Assembly: GCF_963678635.1 (NCBI RefSeq)
Contig: NC_087063.1
Span: 38,268,759 to 38,332,758 of the forward strand
Direction: 5' to 3'
Length of the DNA stretch: 64,000 nucleotides
From: Symsagittifera roscoffensis
Taxonomy: Eukaryota; Xenacoelomorpha; Acoela; Convolutidae
Below, piece by piece: positions 11,659 through 22,609 of the stretch (positions within the stretch are counted from its first letter, which is position 1; each line of letters opens with the position of its first letter). The notes under the pieces are model-generated. The model was not told the origin of the DNA and ran no database searches. It was given only the letters and a program-made list of their open reading frames with translations. The position numbers were made by a program, and so were the translations under genes.

Positions 11659-14036
11659 AATGATGTCTTGTTGACCTCCCTTCGCCTTGGCAATCTATCC
11701 CTTTGATTCAGAATCTACCTTTATACATTCTTTATCTTGAAGATATCGTCTGTCGCACTTTAGAACAAATTAAGAGTTTCTTCAAGAACCAATTTTTACA
11801 GCAAAGAATTGATCTCATGTCTTCAACTCATGAACGTTATCGTGTGAAAAAATTCAAACTGAATTTGCTGGACTTTATCTGAAATTTGCCTAGTAATTGG
11901 CCTCTAGCCTTACTGATCTCTAAAAGCATCCATCAATCTTTCCCTGCTTGATACCACACTGTCTTTATGAAAAAAACTCTAACCTCCTCTCCTTTTTTCT
12001 CCTCCCTGAACTTTCAGATAACATTTGTTTCGTAATGTGGAAAAATTTAGGAATTAATCACGTACTTCTCTCCGGATTTTTTTGTTTCTTGGTGATTTGA
12101 TCTACATGATAATGTTGAAAAATTGATTCCACTGTAAATAAAAAACAACTTGATAAAATTAATTTAGTTACCTTCTATTAAAACTTCGTTTTTAAGTTGC
12201 ATTTTGAGCAGGCTTCGAATTCTTGCAATAATAGAAAATTTCAAATCATTCTGATCATTTCGTTATTCCTTGAAATATACTTTTTTTCTTTTTCACAAAT
12301 TTTTTTTATGAAACGGACTTTTGAAGGTGTGCAAAACGTGGCTGAACAATTCAATTTTCAGACACTGATCGCTTGCAGGGTTCAGAGGTTCTCGAAAAAA
12401 GGAAACTTTGTTTAGTTTTGTCTTTTTCAATTTAATTTTTTTTCATTGTTTTTGCAACTTTCACTCAATGCTTTTCCAGTTAGCGAGGCGTAAGAATTGG
12501 TGCAATTGTTGAAACATTGCGCTAAAGATAAGAAATAGTTAACAAAAAAGCTTTCGATATAAAACTGAGAAAGCTTTAAGTCATTCAAATGTCTAAGATT
12601 TCTTCCAAAAAAATTATCTCCAATTTCGTTTAAATTTACGAGGAGTTGACAATTAGCAGGGACTCATTTTATCCTATTCCAAATTTTGTGCTTTCGGTGA
12701 AGATGTTAGCTCAGTTTGACTAACAGCGCGCACATTTATGTGTTTTTGCAGATGTTGCTTGTAATCTCGACCAACAAAAACGGATTAGGATCGATTTAAA
12801 AAAAAATTGTTTTAAAGAATTAAATGACATCAATTTTACTATAAAGAGTACCTTAAATTGATCTTTAATCCAAGCTAAAAAAATTCTATTCAAATTGAGT
12901 TTAAATCGAATTAAATCGACTTTTTCAGTCTTAAATTGTTTATGCTTTTAGGAAATTAAAACGGATATAAAACGATTTAAATCGTGGTTTTTGTCATTCG
13001 TGTTTCATCAGCTTCGAGTTTGTGTTACATTTATTCAGTGCCCGCCATTTTCCATTTTACATCCATAACGTATGGTAGCATAATAAAAAAAACTAAATCG
13101 TTCAAAAAAACCGATATCATTTTATGTTTAATTTGCATCTTTTTACCTCACAATTTGATCTATGATAACCTTTTTTTATTTGTTACATAAGTGTTTGCCC
13201 ACTATATGATTCATAATGCAAGACGATTTCCATGCAAGTTTTCATGTTCAAAAATTGTTTTGTTTTGACCTTTTTGATGTTTTGTTACTTAGATTTTGGT
13301 CCGAAGTCTGATTTAATTGATGATTTTTTTAACCTTGATGCATGTTTTTGAACTCAAAATTGGATTTATTTTGACCGTTTTCTTGATTTGTTACATAGTT
13401 TTTGGCCCAATATCCGATTTAGAATGATAAATTTTGATGATTTAGATGAGAACTTTTTCTTAATTTGTTACATAAATTTTTGCCCAAAATCGGATTTAAT
13501 TTGATGATTTTCTATAATTTTTGAATTAAATCGACGGTTTTCTTGATTTGTTACATAAATTTTAGACCAATATCTGATTTACAGGTTTGGTCTTCTCACA
13601 TAACTTTTAAATTGCCTAGTTACAACATAAAACTCCTCGTTACTCCATATTATTGATGCATATGTGAGGTGGGGTAAAAGGGAAAGCGCCGCCTTTTTCT
13701 TGTTTTGTTATTTAAGTTTTTGTTCATAATATGTTTTACAATGACGTGTTTCTATGAGTTCTTTGCATAATTTCGTGCTCAAAATCTGATTTTTGCGGAC
13801 CATTTTCTTGCATTCCATAACAACCAGTACGTGAGTTTCTATTTGAAAAATCGAGAATGAAAGGTTTCAATCATTTCGTTTAACTTCATGTTTTTTTCGC
13901 CGTGTTAGCAGAAAACTAAATTTAAATCGATTTGAAATGGTTTTTAAGACATTCAAATTGATATGCTCAGTAGTCACTTATTAATATTTTAATGGATTTT
14001 AGTAAGACTCAATTTCATGTTTTTTTTCGCCGTGTC
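11659..14036. repeat. 2.4 kb tandem duplication, unit 2
   Basis: Second unit, collinear with 9229-11658 and highly similar throughout, with small indels such as a shorter AAATCGATTT block at 12790-13000. The last about 130 bp (from about 13905) are themselves repeated once more in diverged form up to about 14150. No gene. Confidence 0.85.
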
Positions 14037-14481
14037 AGCAGAAAACTCAAATTAAATCGATTTGAAATGGTTTTTAGGACATTTAAATTGATTTGCTCAG
14101 TATTCCCTAAATTATGTTTTAATGGATTTTAGTTAGAATCAAATGGATGAAAGGAAACTCTGATAAATTTTAGTGAGGCACAAAATCCAACCAAGTCGAT
14201 TTTAATCGATTTTTAAGACCTTTAAATCGATCCAAAACTTTCAATTGAAATCCTAAAATGTACATTGTTAATCAATTTGGATCAATTTAAAATCAATAAA
14301 TCGATTTAAATCGATCCGAAACATTTTTTGTCAGTGCAAATTTTTTGGACTTCCAAATCGATCCAAAACTTTCAAGAAAGATCGATGTAAATCGTAAAAT
14401 GGACATTGCCAATCGGTTTGGATTGATTTCAAATCGACATAAAATTTATTTAAATCGATCCGAAACCATTTTTGTCAGTGC
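13895..14481. repeat. AAATCGATTT-type repeat block with GTCAGTGCGG end
   Basis: Dense degenerate ATCGATTTAAATCGATCC motifs. Two internal ends read TTTTTTGTCAGTGC (about 14318-14337) and TTTTTGTCAGTGCGG (about 14466-14483), matching the right end of the block at 3716-3985. The repetition of a fixed end after subterminal motifs suggests two tandem copies of the same terminus. Confidence 0.5.
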
Positions 14482-14486
14482 GGCAT

Positions 14487-15348
14487 GACTTATGGATAAC
14501 CAAATTCGTTCTTTCTTTCCTGCTTTCTTTTGTTCGCTCTCTCTTTCATTCTTTTTTATAATACCTAGTTGACAAAAACTTGGGGTCTTACAATTCTCAC
14601 AATTTTCATATGGTATTGCACGCTTTGTACACTCAATATCTTCGAAAAACCGACTTGACTAGCATTTTTGCTTCACTATGGACTTGTAAAAATTTCTTTT
14701 CTCTGTAGACTACAAAACGCAGACATTTTGTTGATTCATTTCAGATACTAAAATTTTGTTTTCAAACACAATGACTTCGCTTATTACCAAATTTAGGTCA
14801 AATGGTATTTGAATAATTTATAGTTGAAACGTATCAAGCGAACACTTTATTGCAAAATCAGCAAAACTGCAAAAATAATCAAAACAGGCTTGAAGGAAAC
14901 CATACAGAGGCTAGGCTGACTTATGGATAACCAAATTCGTTCTTTCTTTCCTGCTTTCTTTTGTTCGCTCTCTCTTTCATTCTTTTTTATAATACCTAGT
15001 TGACAAAAACTTGGGGTCTTACAATTCTCACAATTTTTATATGGTATTGCACGCTTTGTACACTCAATATCTTCGAAAAACCGACTTGACTAGCATTTTT
15101 GCTTCACTATGGACTTGTAAAAATTTCTTTTCTCTGTAGACTACAAAACGCAGACATTTTGTTGATTCATTTCAGATACTAAAATTTTGTTTTCAAACAC
15201 AATGACTTCGCTTATTACCAAATTTAGGTCAAATGGTATTTGAATAATTTATAGTTGAAACGTATCAAGCGAACACTTTATTGCAAAATCAGCAAAACTG
15301 CAAAAATAATCAAAACAGGCTTGAAGGAAACCATACAGAGGCTAGGCT
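14487..15348. repeat. 431 bp tandem direct duplication, nearly identical
   Basis: Units 14487-14917 and 14918-15348, both starting GACTTATGGATAACC and ending CAGAGGCTAGGCT. By eye I found a single difference (C/T within CACAATTTT[C/T]ATATGG). This near identity contrasts with the decayed surroundings, so the duplication is either very recent or an assembly artefact. No open frame of note. Confidence 0.9.
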
Positions 15349-16680
15349 GATGCAAACAAGTGTTTTCTTACAATCGATTTACTTATGTCTACTTCATTTC
15401 ATTTGCAGAAATACTAAACTGTAGTCCTGATGTTTCAGGAAGCTCGCAGTTTGTTTGTGCTCACAGTCGATTTTTCTTTTGAAAACAATTGTAGTGATGG
15501 AAATAAGAGTTATCAACAAAACTTTTACGCCAAAAAAGTCAATGGATTGATTTCACTGAACTGTCCTTTAATTTCCTTTGGTTGTTCCGACAAAATTTTA
15601 ACATGTTTAGAGACTTGTCTCTGGAATCCAGGAACGTACAGACACAAAATTGTGCGCCTATCCAGTGCACAGTTTGGCCTCGTAATGCAAGACACCAGCG
15701 GATGGGGGAGAAAAGAGGGGGCGGATCACCCCTTTCACGGATTTCAACCCCTACGATCCAAAGGGTTACTCTTTTTACTATTTTGAGATATCCATTTTTG
15801 GCTGGCTGACCCTAAAAATTTTCTAATGGCGCCCTCGGCGCCAATATATACTAATTTTTGAGGGGAAACGCGCGCCGAAAAAACGCGATTTTTTGGTCAA
15901 CATTTTTTTTGAAAAAAAAAGCCTAAAAACGCCTTTTCGGCCTGTTTTGGCCTGCGGCGTAGAAAATTCGGTCAAAATAAGGTCTTTATAATAATTTAGG
16001 AGAGCTCAGAAAACCAATTTGGTCGACCTAACAAAAGTCGACAGAATATTTTTTGAAACTCCAACACCCCCCCCCCCCCCCCTCACCTCAAGAAAATCCT
16101 AGATCCGCCCTTGTTTCAAGATAATGCAAAAGATCATATTTAATAATGGTCTGAAAGTTTGAAAAATGTCAGTTTGCCGAAATGGTTGGGCAATTTGTAA
16201 AAGTTTCACGAGTCTGTCTATGAGACTCAACAAATAATCGCAAGCTATTCAAGCGCGGAACGTTTTTGACGCTAAGCAATAAATCAAGCTATATGGCCTC
16301 ACTGAACTCAATGATTTTCTACGAGATTTCAACAATGACACTTAGTAGAGGGCACCAAAAACAAATGAAAAGAAGATAATTTCAAACTTCAAAGCAGTTT
16401 TCATCAAAGGAAAAAGTTTCATACCAAAGTAAAAGTAAAAAACATTAGAACACTTAGGGGTGTTGCCTCGATATGAGAAATAATGTTCCTTTTTCAAATT
16501 GAATGGACATTGTTTCTTAGACTTAGCTTCTTTTAACTTATCATGAAAAACCCACATGCAATTCCTTGACAGCCCAGGAAAACTGTTTTTGATCCAAATT
16601 TTGAAGAAAAACAGTATATTTTTGCTTAGGTTCGTTTTTTATTGAGTCAGTTTTTGACTTCCTAATCAAGCGTTTTCGAT
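15349..16680. other. Noncoding stretch with a C16 tract
   Basis: Short open frames at 15430-15809 and 16342-16557 show no recognisable protein features. The segment 15660-16110 is more GC-rich (GGCGCCCTCGGCGCC, GCGCGCCGAAAAAACGCG) and ends in a run of 16 cytosines at 16067-16082. It may be a repeat copy, but no partner is in the window. Confidence 0.4.
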
Positions 16681-16689
16681 GGAAAGTTT

Positions 16690-16930
16690 TCATACCATCA
16701 AATAATGATATCTGGAGCCCAAATGAAAGAAAACATTACCTCTGAATCATTGTGTAAAGTTATGGGAGTTTGAAGTTTGAAATTCGTATAATTAACGAGC
16801 GATTTATTGCGTTCTTATCTCATGCAAAAGAGGGGAAAAATTTGAAGACTTTTTTTAAAAATCGATTATTCAGTCTGATTGTTCAAGGAGGGCTTCGCCC
16901 TGGTATCCGACCAGTCTTGTTTTTACTAAT
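16690..16930 (+). repeat. Dispersed repeat M2
   Basis: Forward copy of the M repeat: GTAAAGTTATGGGAGTTTGA, ATAATTAACGAGCGATTTA and the terminal GGGCTTCGCCCTGGTATCCGA. Diverged from M1 and M3. Confidence 0.5.
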
Positions 16931-17266
16931 GCTGTTTTAAATATTATTGCATTATAAGTTCTCATTTTCAAGATTAATGCTCTGTGTCATTATTTTAGTT
17001 CATCTAATTTATTTCATCAAAAACTGAGGTTCAGAAGGTCTAGGGCACTATTCAGAGATTAAACTGACAATTCATTGTTTCCTCTGGTTAGTTCATTGTT
17101 CTCCCCTGATTTCTTTGGTTAAAATAGCTGCAATATTCAAAATCGGACTTAGAAACTCTTTCTTTCTTCCTTGAAAAATAAATAGCGCCCAGTTAGCGGA
17201 CAGAAAACAGCGGATGGAATTTAAATTAAACTCCAACTCAATTAGTAGAAATGAAAAAAAAGTTAC

Positions 17267-17477
17267 CTAAAAACAAGAGGATCCGGCTGCTATGCATGTT
17301 TAAAGCCGTGTTCAAACACCCAGGTCTGCTAGCTAAATCTTTAAGGAGCGAACTTGAGAGGAACTTCCCGAATTCATTGTTCTCCTTTGGGATGGAGAAA
17401 TTGGGATAGTCTACGTCGAAAATTTCAGAAGTTGAACGGACCAAAATTTCCACCCAAGATGCACTCAAATCCAAACT
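17267..17477 (-). other. Candidate host exon c (211 bp)
   Basis: Open for about 70 residues on the minus strand (LDLSASWVEILVRSTSEIF... DYPNFSIPKENNEFGKFL) and closed by a good donor (TTTTTAG|GTAACT). The proposed acceptor (GGCAAAAG) is weak and gives a phase that does not match exon b. No recognised domain. Confidence 0.22.
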
Positions 17478-17550
17478 CTTTTGCCAGTTTCAGTCGAAAA
17501 CATAGTGAAAAGTTCAAAAAGTATGGACTTTAAGCAGCCAATTTACTCAC

Positions 17551-17756
17551 TTTTGCAGTAAAGCGGGAACATCTGGTTGTAGTACTGAGACAATTTGACC
17601 TCTGTGACCTCTCGGTTCCATTTGTCCGTGATCTTGACCTTCCCTTCAACCCAAATGACACAGACAACAGCACACCACATGTAATAAAACATAATCGAGC
17701 TGCAGTTCACAGTGGACTTCAAAGGGCAAATATTGGAATCCGCAGCTCGAGCAGGG
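17551..17756 (-). CDS. Candidate host exon b, unknown protein
   Basis: 206 bp segment bounded on the minus strand by an acceptor (CGCCTTTTCAG) and a strong donor (AAAA|GTGAGT). One frame is fully open for 68 residues: a cysteine-bearing start (SNICPLKSTVNCSS), a hydrophobic stretch (IMFYYMWCAVVCVIWV) that could be a membrane segment or signal anchor, then a charged part (KITDKWNREVTEVKLSQYY). Flanking gaps to exons a and c are both 73 bp, plausible short introns. I do not recognise the protein. Composition is less AT-rich than the neighbourhood. Frame continuity to exons a and c fails as drawn, so this may be a host pseudogene. Confidence 0.3.
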
Positions 17757-17829
17757 CTGAAAAGGCGGAACGGTGACAAAGTTTTGTATTAGATTCAACA
17801 GCTGGTATGAAGTGAGCTGTCCGACTCAC

Positions 17830-17908
17830 CTTCAATTCTTTTGTAATACCGCAAACTGCTTCCAATTTGAGTTATTATAAGAATACAGTTTCACCTTTAA
17901 AAGGAAAT
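17830..17908 (-). other. Candidate host exon a (79 bp)
   Basis: On the minus strand a clean acceptor (TTGTTTTGTTTCAG) precedes ATTTCCTTTTAAAGGTG... and a consensus donor (GAAG|GTGAGT) closes the segment. One frame is open for 24 residues (FLLKVKLYSYNNSNWKQF...) but meets a TGA just before the donor. It is followed by a 73 bp intron-like gap and exon b. Either part of a decayed host gene or chance splice signals. Confidence 0.25.
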
Positions 17909-19950
17909 CTGAAACAAAACAAGGTGTCCAGAATGGTTTTTGATCATATTTGATCTATTGCGTCAATATTTTGCTACTTGAATGTCTGTTTGGTGGCTCC
18001 AGAGGTGATTTACTTGGGAAAGAAGATCGTCTGGCTGTGGACTAGAGATTGACGCAATATGTTGACTTGGTTTGCACTTAAATCAAGGCGGGTTTGCTTG
18101 AACTTTTAGTTGTTCGGCAGCAGTCCCCTCGCTTTTTTCCGACACTTTAAGCTGCGCTTGAGCCTTTAAATGTGCGATTGACTGCAGACCACGTCGCAGA
18201 GCTTCCGCTTGACTTGCACCACCTTGTGCACAAATCCTTCCGAACAGATTGGAGTTGACAACGATCCCTGCTTTTAAATAGCTTCTCAAAAACACTTTGC
18301 AAACAATATGTAGCTATATCTGTCTTTACATGGAGCAGAGAATCCATTTTTATATATCCACTCGATCAGGTAATAATCTCAATATTAAAGTTACAAGCAC
18401 TGCTCGCGCCTTAACCAGCCATAGTCAGAGATAGGGTCTCGTGAGAAAGGCTCTTGTCTATTTGTTGCCTTCTGAGGTCACTTTAATCTTCACAAGTATG
18501 TCAAGTTAATATTATAGCAAGGAGATCGAATTATTGACAGAAACTTTGGCAGGAGCGGAAAGTCGTGCAATAATTCAAATGCAAGGAAAGGCCGAATTAA
18601 ATTATCCAACTTGGCAAATTATATCATATTACCTGTCTGACTCCAACCGGATCCCCATTTCTCACGACAACTGGCTTTCAACACGTGATAATTCAAAAAA
18701 CTCGGTTAAAAAGCGGTCAAAGTTGTTAATCTTTAAATAAAAGTCCGTAGAAAAATTTTAATTGATTTGAAAGTTCCCGGTACAATTTAGGGCGGTGCGG
18801 CGGGCATAGGAAGAATTGTTCAAAATGGGTGAAAAAGGCGACAAAACTTACACGTAAAAGGGCAGAAGTAGAAAGAGTGAAGATCGGAAGAGGGGGACCT
18901 GCAGTTTGACACCAACGTAAAATCAATTAGAGGTATTTATAATGTAAGAAGCGTTAGCGTATTAGATTGGCAGGCAGGAAAATAAATAAGGATTGATTAA
19001 TCCAATAATCCTGTTGGCAATCTTTACCTAAAAACTGTACAGATTTTTAAAGGAGAGGTTGCTTTAATTGAGCAATTCAAAATTTCTTATCTAGACAAAG
19101 CAATTGGAAAAATGCAGCTTAACGCTTTTCCTGACAAATGCATAAGGAATACAACGCACCTCGTACCCAGAAAAGACACCGAAGAAGATCTACTCCTGAT
19201 TGGCCGAAAAACATTAACGCAACACAGCTAAAAAAGCAAGCACAGCAAAAACAGACAATTTCTCTTGGATGCATCTTTTTATGTGCAATCCGCGGATAAA
19301 TCGCACAATCCCCCGCTCAAAGTGACCTACCGTAGAATGTCCTCCTCAAGCATGATTTAATTTTGAAAGCTTGCTATTTTAACCAGGTAATAGTTCAAAA
19401 TAAATATTATAATTTAGTACCGGTTAACTGTATGACTAGTTAGATCAAAACTAGTTGGCTCTCGAAGTAAATTTCTGTAAAACCGGTAATTTATCACACA
19501 CTACCCCCTCCTCCCCCCCCCAATCGATTTGGAGGGGATTGTTTTTTTAATCCAAATTCGCACCCAAATAAAATTAATATCCATACACATATCAATTTAA
19601 GTTTGAATATCAGAAAAATATTGTGGTTAAAGTCATTTTTCAAAAAAATAACGAGAAACGTTCAATAAAAAAAGTGAGTGCATTTTCAAATGCTTATTCA
19701 AAAGTAATCGTTTTTCTATAGACACTTCAAAAATAAGTATGAAGTGGCTAAATCGTAGATTAGTTTCCAACCAAAAACACTGTCTGTTTGTCGCGCTTTC
19801 TATTGTTGACTGGATAGGCTTTTGTGCAAATTTTGCTTCAAAATTAAATTAGTCCAACCCTTATTTTTTGTTCTGACGTTCGAAAAAAAGACGGTTATTT
19901 TGAGCTCGGAGTGTTTTTTTCTGCAGACAAACTTTGTAACAAGAATTTTT
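17909..19950. other. Noncoding stretch, nothing firm
   Basis: Minus-strand open frames at 18083-18347 and 18726-18926 and a plus-strand frame at 18534-18740 have no domain or codon pattern that would support a gene. A pyrimidine-rich spot (CCCCCTCCTCCCCCCCCC) lies near 19503-19520. Confidence 0.4.
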
Positions 19951-19959
19951 TGACGAGTT

Positions 19960-20180
19960 TTCTATAACCAATGGAAAATTATTGTTGTCCTGTGATCAAA
20001 TTTAGAAAAAGTTTTTTTCCTGTAATTAATTTTTGTAAAGTTATGGGGGTTTGAAGTAATGAGGATTTGGGCAATTAACGCGCGATAAATTTTGTCCTTT
20101 AAGCGCGTAAGCAGAGTTTAATTCGTCTGAGAAATCATTCTTTATAAAACTGAGGCATTCTTCTAAGTGTATTTAATACC
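19960..20180 (+). repeat. Dispersed repeat M3
   Basis: Forward copy of the M repeat with GTAAAGTTATGGGGGTTTGA and GCAATTAACGCGCGATAAA; closest to M1 over its first 100 bp. The GGGCTTCGCCCTG end is not seen here. Confidence 0.5.
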
Positions 20181-20929
20181 TTGCTATTTGCGATATATAT
20201 CACTGTTTCTTTTTTTTGCTCAAATTTTATAATTTTTTAAACTGAATACTCGTCCATTGATCTCATAAAAACAGTCAGAAATTTCTTTTTTTAGTCTCGA
20301 AGGCATCTGAGAAGATTTGATTTCGTAAGTCTTCAAACCTTTTTACAAGCATAACAAAAAAAATTGTAGTTCGCTCCACCATATCATTGTTTTCCTCTGC
20401 TCAACTTTAGACCTAATTCTTCAGCCTCAAAAACGTTTTCTGACCAGTGCCATTTTTTTCGATAAAATTTTTCGAGTAATTTGTGGGTTGTTCGCTAATA
20501 AGATCCAGCTTTTGTTTTTTTAAACATCGGCTCGGTTATCTGGTATCTTGCAGAATAATTAATTTCTCGTCAGACTTAAGCTTTTTCCAACCACTCACGC
20601 TAACAAATTTTTTCATTTTTGTGTCCTCTTCTTCAATGATTTAATGTCTCTCACTTTTGATGTTTTACTTTTCAATATCCGGTTTGGGTTATAGGTGTCA
20701 AGATTCTTGACGGTAACAAAATATTACGATTACAACATTTTTGAAACAAAAACACTTTCGACAATTACTTGCAAGTCTTTTTTTGAGAGAATGACTTGAT
20801 CATTTTCTCAAAATTCCAAATTGATGTAACTCTAGCATCTAGACATTGCATGATTATGTCAACGCTTAGTCTCATTGAACTCTGTACTCTTAGGCTTAGT
20901 ACTACTACTCTGAGAACGACTACTTATTC
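20181..20929. other. Noncoding, T-rich spacer
   Basis: No gene seen. It lies immediately before the point where similarity to the L-Y leader begins; no L-type LTR is recognisable here. Confidence 0.4.
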
Positions 20930-22609
20930 TACCCGTATTAATAATCCTATTCCGGTTTTCAATCAAATAGACCTTAAACAGACCGGTTTTAAGGGTCAAA
21001 ATATTAAAAATTTGATCCCCCACAATACACGATTTTTGAGATATCCATATTTATCGGAACGGGAAAAAACGCTAAATTTGTGAGTTACATCGTAATATGA
21101 CTACCATAATCAGAGGAACCATTTGATTTTAGTGCGGACTTTGTAAGAAGTAGTTGGGTACCGTGATCAAACTTTTCGTGATTTTTGAAAAAATGAAACG
21201 CCGCACAATTAGACAATCTTCAAGTTTGCATTGTTTTGGCAAATCTTTTCGACCGAAACGTTTTTGATTGTTTTTTTTTGCACTGAGCTAATCTTCAGGT
21301 CAACAATACGAGAATTGCAGTAAAAGTTAGGCGGAACCTACAGGTTTTTGAAAATTTTGAGTTTGAACGTTTTGCTTCTTAACTTGAGAATCACTGGACC
21401 GATTCAGTTTATTTTGGTACCACTAGATCAAAAATTAAATAGGCTTATGGTGATCCAATCGGTTTTGAAGGTAGACACCTTCCCGGTCGATAGAAGATTT
21501 TTTGGAATGCCCTTTTACCCCTACCAAACGGTAGCAACGGTTGAATAAGGAATTTTTACGTTGTTCTAGAAGATAATGAAGGGCTAGGGAACCTTGAAAT
21601 CAGCAAGCAAGTCGAAAATAGGCTTAAAGAAAAATGTGAAATAAGCAGCTTAGCTTCAGTCCGAGGGGTCGGAAGTCAAAACGATTCCTTCAAAGTTAGT
21701 CAATTTTGTATTACAAAATTCATAGACCGCATCTGGAAGGGTACCGGCCTTGCTTTTGGCAATCCGGAAGGTCCCCTGAACGCCGCTCCAGAGGGGTCCG
21801 ATTTTTTACGAACGTAACCACATGTGTCCTAATACGCACGGATACGAAAGCAAAACAACTAGTGGGAATTAGCCCCAAACATATTAGAATGTTAGGACGT
21901 ATTGAAACAAACGTGGAGCCTGTGACTGCACTGGTGACTTGCCTCCATTTGAAAGCAAAAAGACAACAATAAGTCTGAGACAAATCTTAAAGGGGAGAGA
22001 TTCGCGACTCTTTGTCAAATCGATAACAGAAAGTTGTTATTAAAAAACTTCGAATTGGAATCTGAAAGTCTTTTATGTTATGAAAAAGTGATTGCCTTGA
22101 GAGTTTGAGTAGGTCTAATTCGGGCAATCCGAAGGCAGAGAGGTAATACAAAATTCAGTCGGTGCAATAGTCGCTCACTTGAGAGTAATGTAACTGCCCT
22201 CAAGCTTTGTCTGTTTGGTGCGGCACTAAACAGGGAAAACTCTTCCTCTAGAAAACAGTTCAACTTTTAAATTGCGACAGACTGATTGCAACGCACATGC
22301 CTTGCTTTCTCTCCTTCCATTTTTTTCAATTAAAAATTTTTTTATTCGTTGTTCTCAATTGGGCAGTGAGTTCACTATCTTTTTGATATCTTACCATCAT
22401 CCATTGTGCAAGTATTTTATCGGATAACATTTCCTTGCTCTGCATAAATTAGATATACGCTGTACTGTGATAACATAATCAGGTTTGTTGTCACGGTTTT
22501 TTTAAAAATTCAGAACATTACTGTATTATGTTATTATGGTTGGCTGTTAGACAACAAACACGACAGCAAGCGAATCAAATAAGTGAGCAACAACTAGTAA
22601 AAAGTTAGG
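20930..22609 (+). other. L-X leader between 5' end and gag
   Basis: Collinear with the L-Y leader (58230-60303): AAACAGACCGGTTTT...AGGGTCAAAATA, CGATTTTTGAGATATC, AAAAGTTAGGCGGAACCTA, and CCCTTTTACCCCTACCAAA are shared. It is shorter than the L-Y leader. It carries a few of the GGAGGGGTC-type motifs (for example near 21660 and 21760-21805), and the conserved structured segment at 22091-22210. Confidence 0.75.
22091..22210 (+). ncRNA. Conserved structured RNA segment in L-X leader
   Basis: Counterpart of 59760-59897 in L-Y. ATTGCC (22091-22096) can pair with GGCAAT (22123-22128), whereas L-Y has ACTGCC with GGCAGT: a C-G to U-A compensatory change. GAAGGCAG (22131-22138) faces CTGCCCTC (22194-22201), and a GGTGCGGCACT hairpin follows. 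It lies about 400-500 bases before gag. Could be a packaging signal, an internal ribosome entry element or another leader RNA structure; function is inferred only from conserved pairing. Confidence 0.45.

Noticed and set aside
9229-14036. The 2.4 kb direct repeats as a pair of LTRs
   Set aside because: They adjoin without internal element sequence, lack TG...CA ends and contain internal minisatellites; a tandem duplication explains them better.
15430-15786. 118-residue plus-strand frame
   Set aside because: No domain, no splice context, and overlapped by another frame of equal quality; probably chance.
18824-18860. ATGG start in good context followed by MGEKGDKTYT and a GTAAAA donor-like site
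   Set aside because: Only ten codons, weak donor, no following exon recognised.
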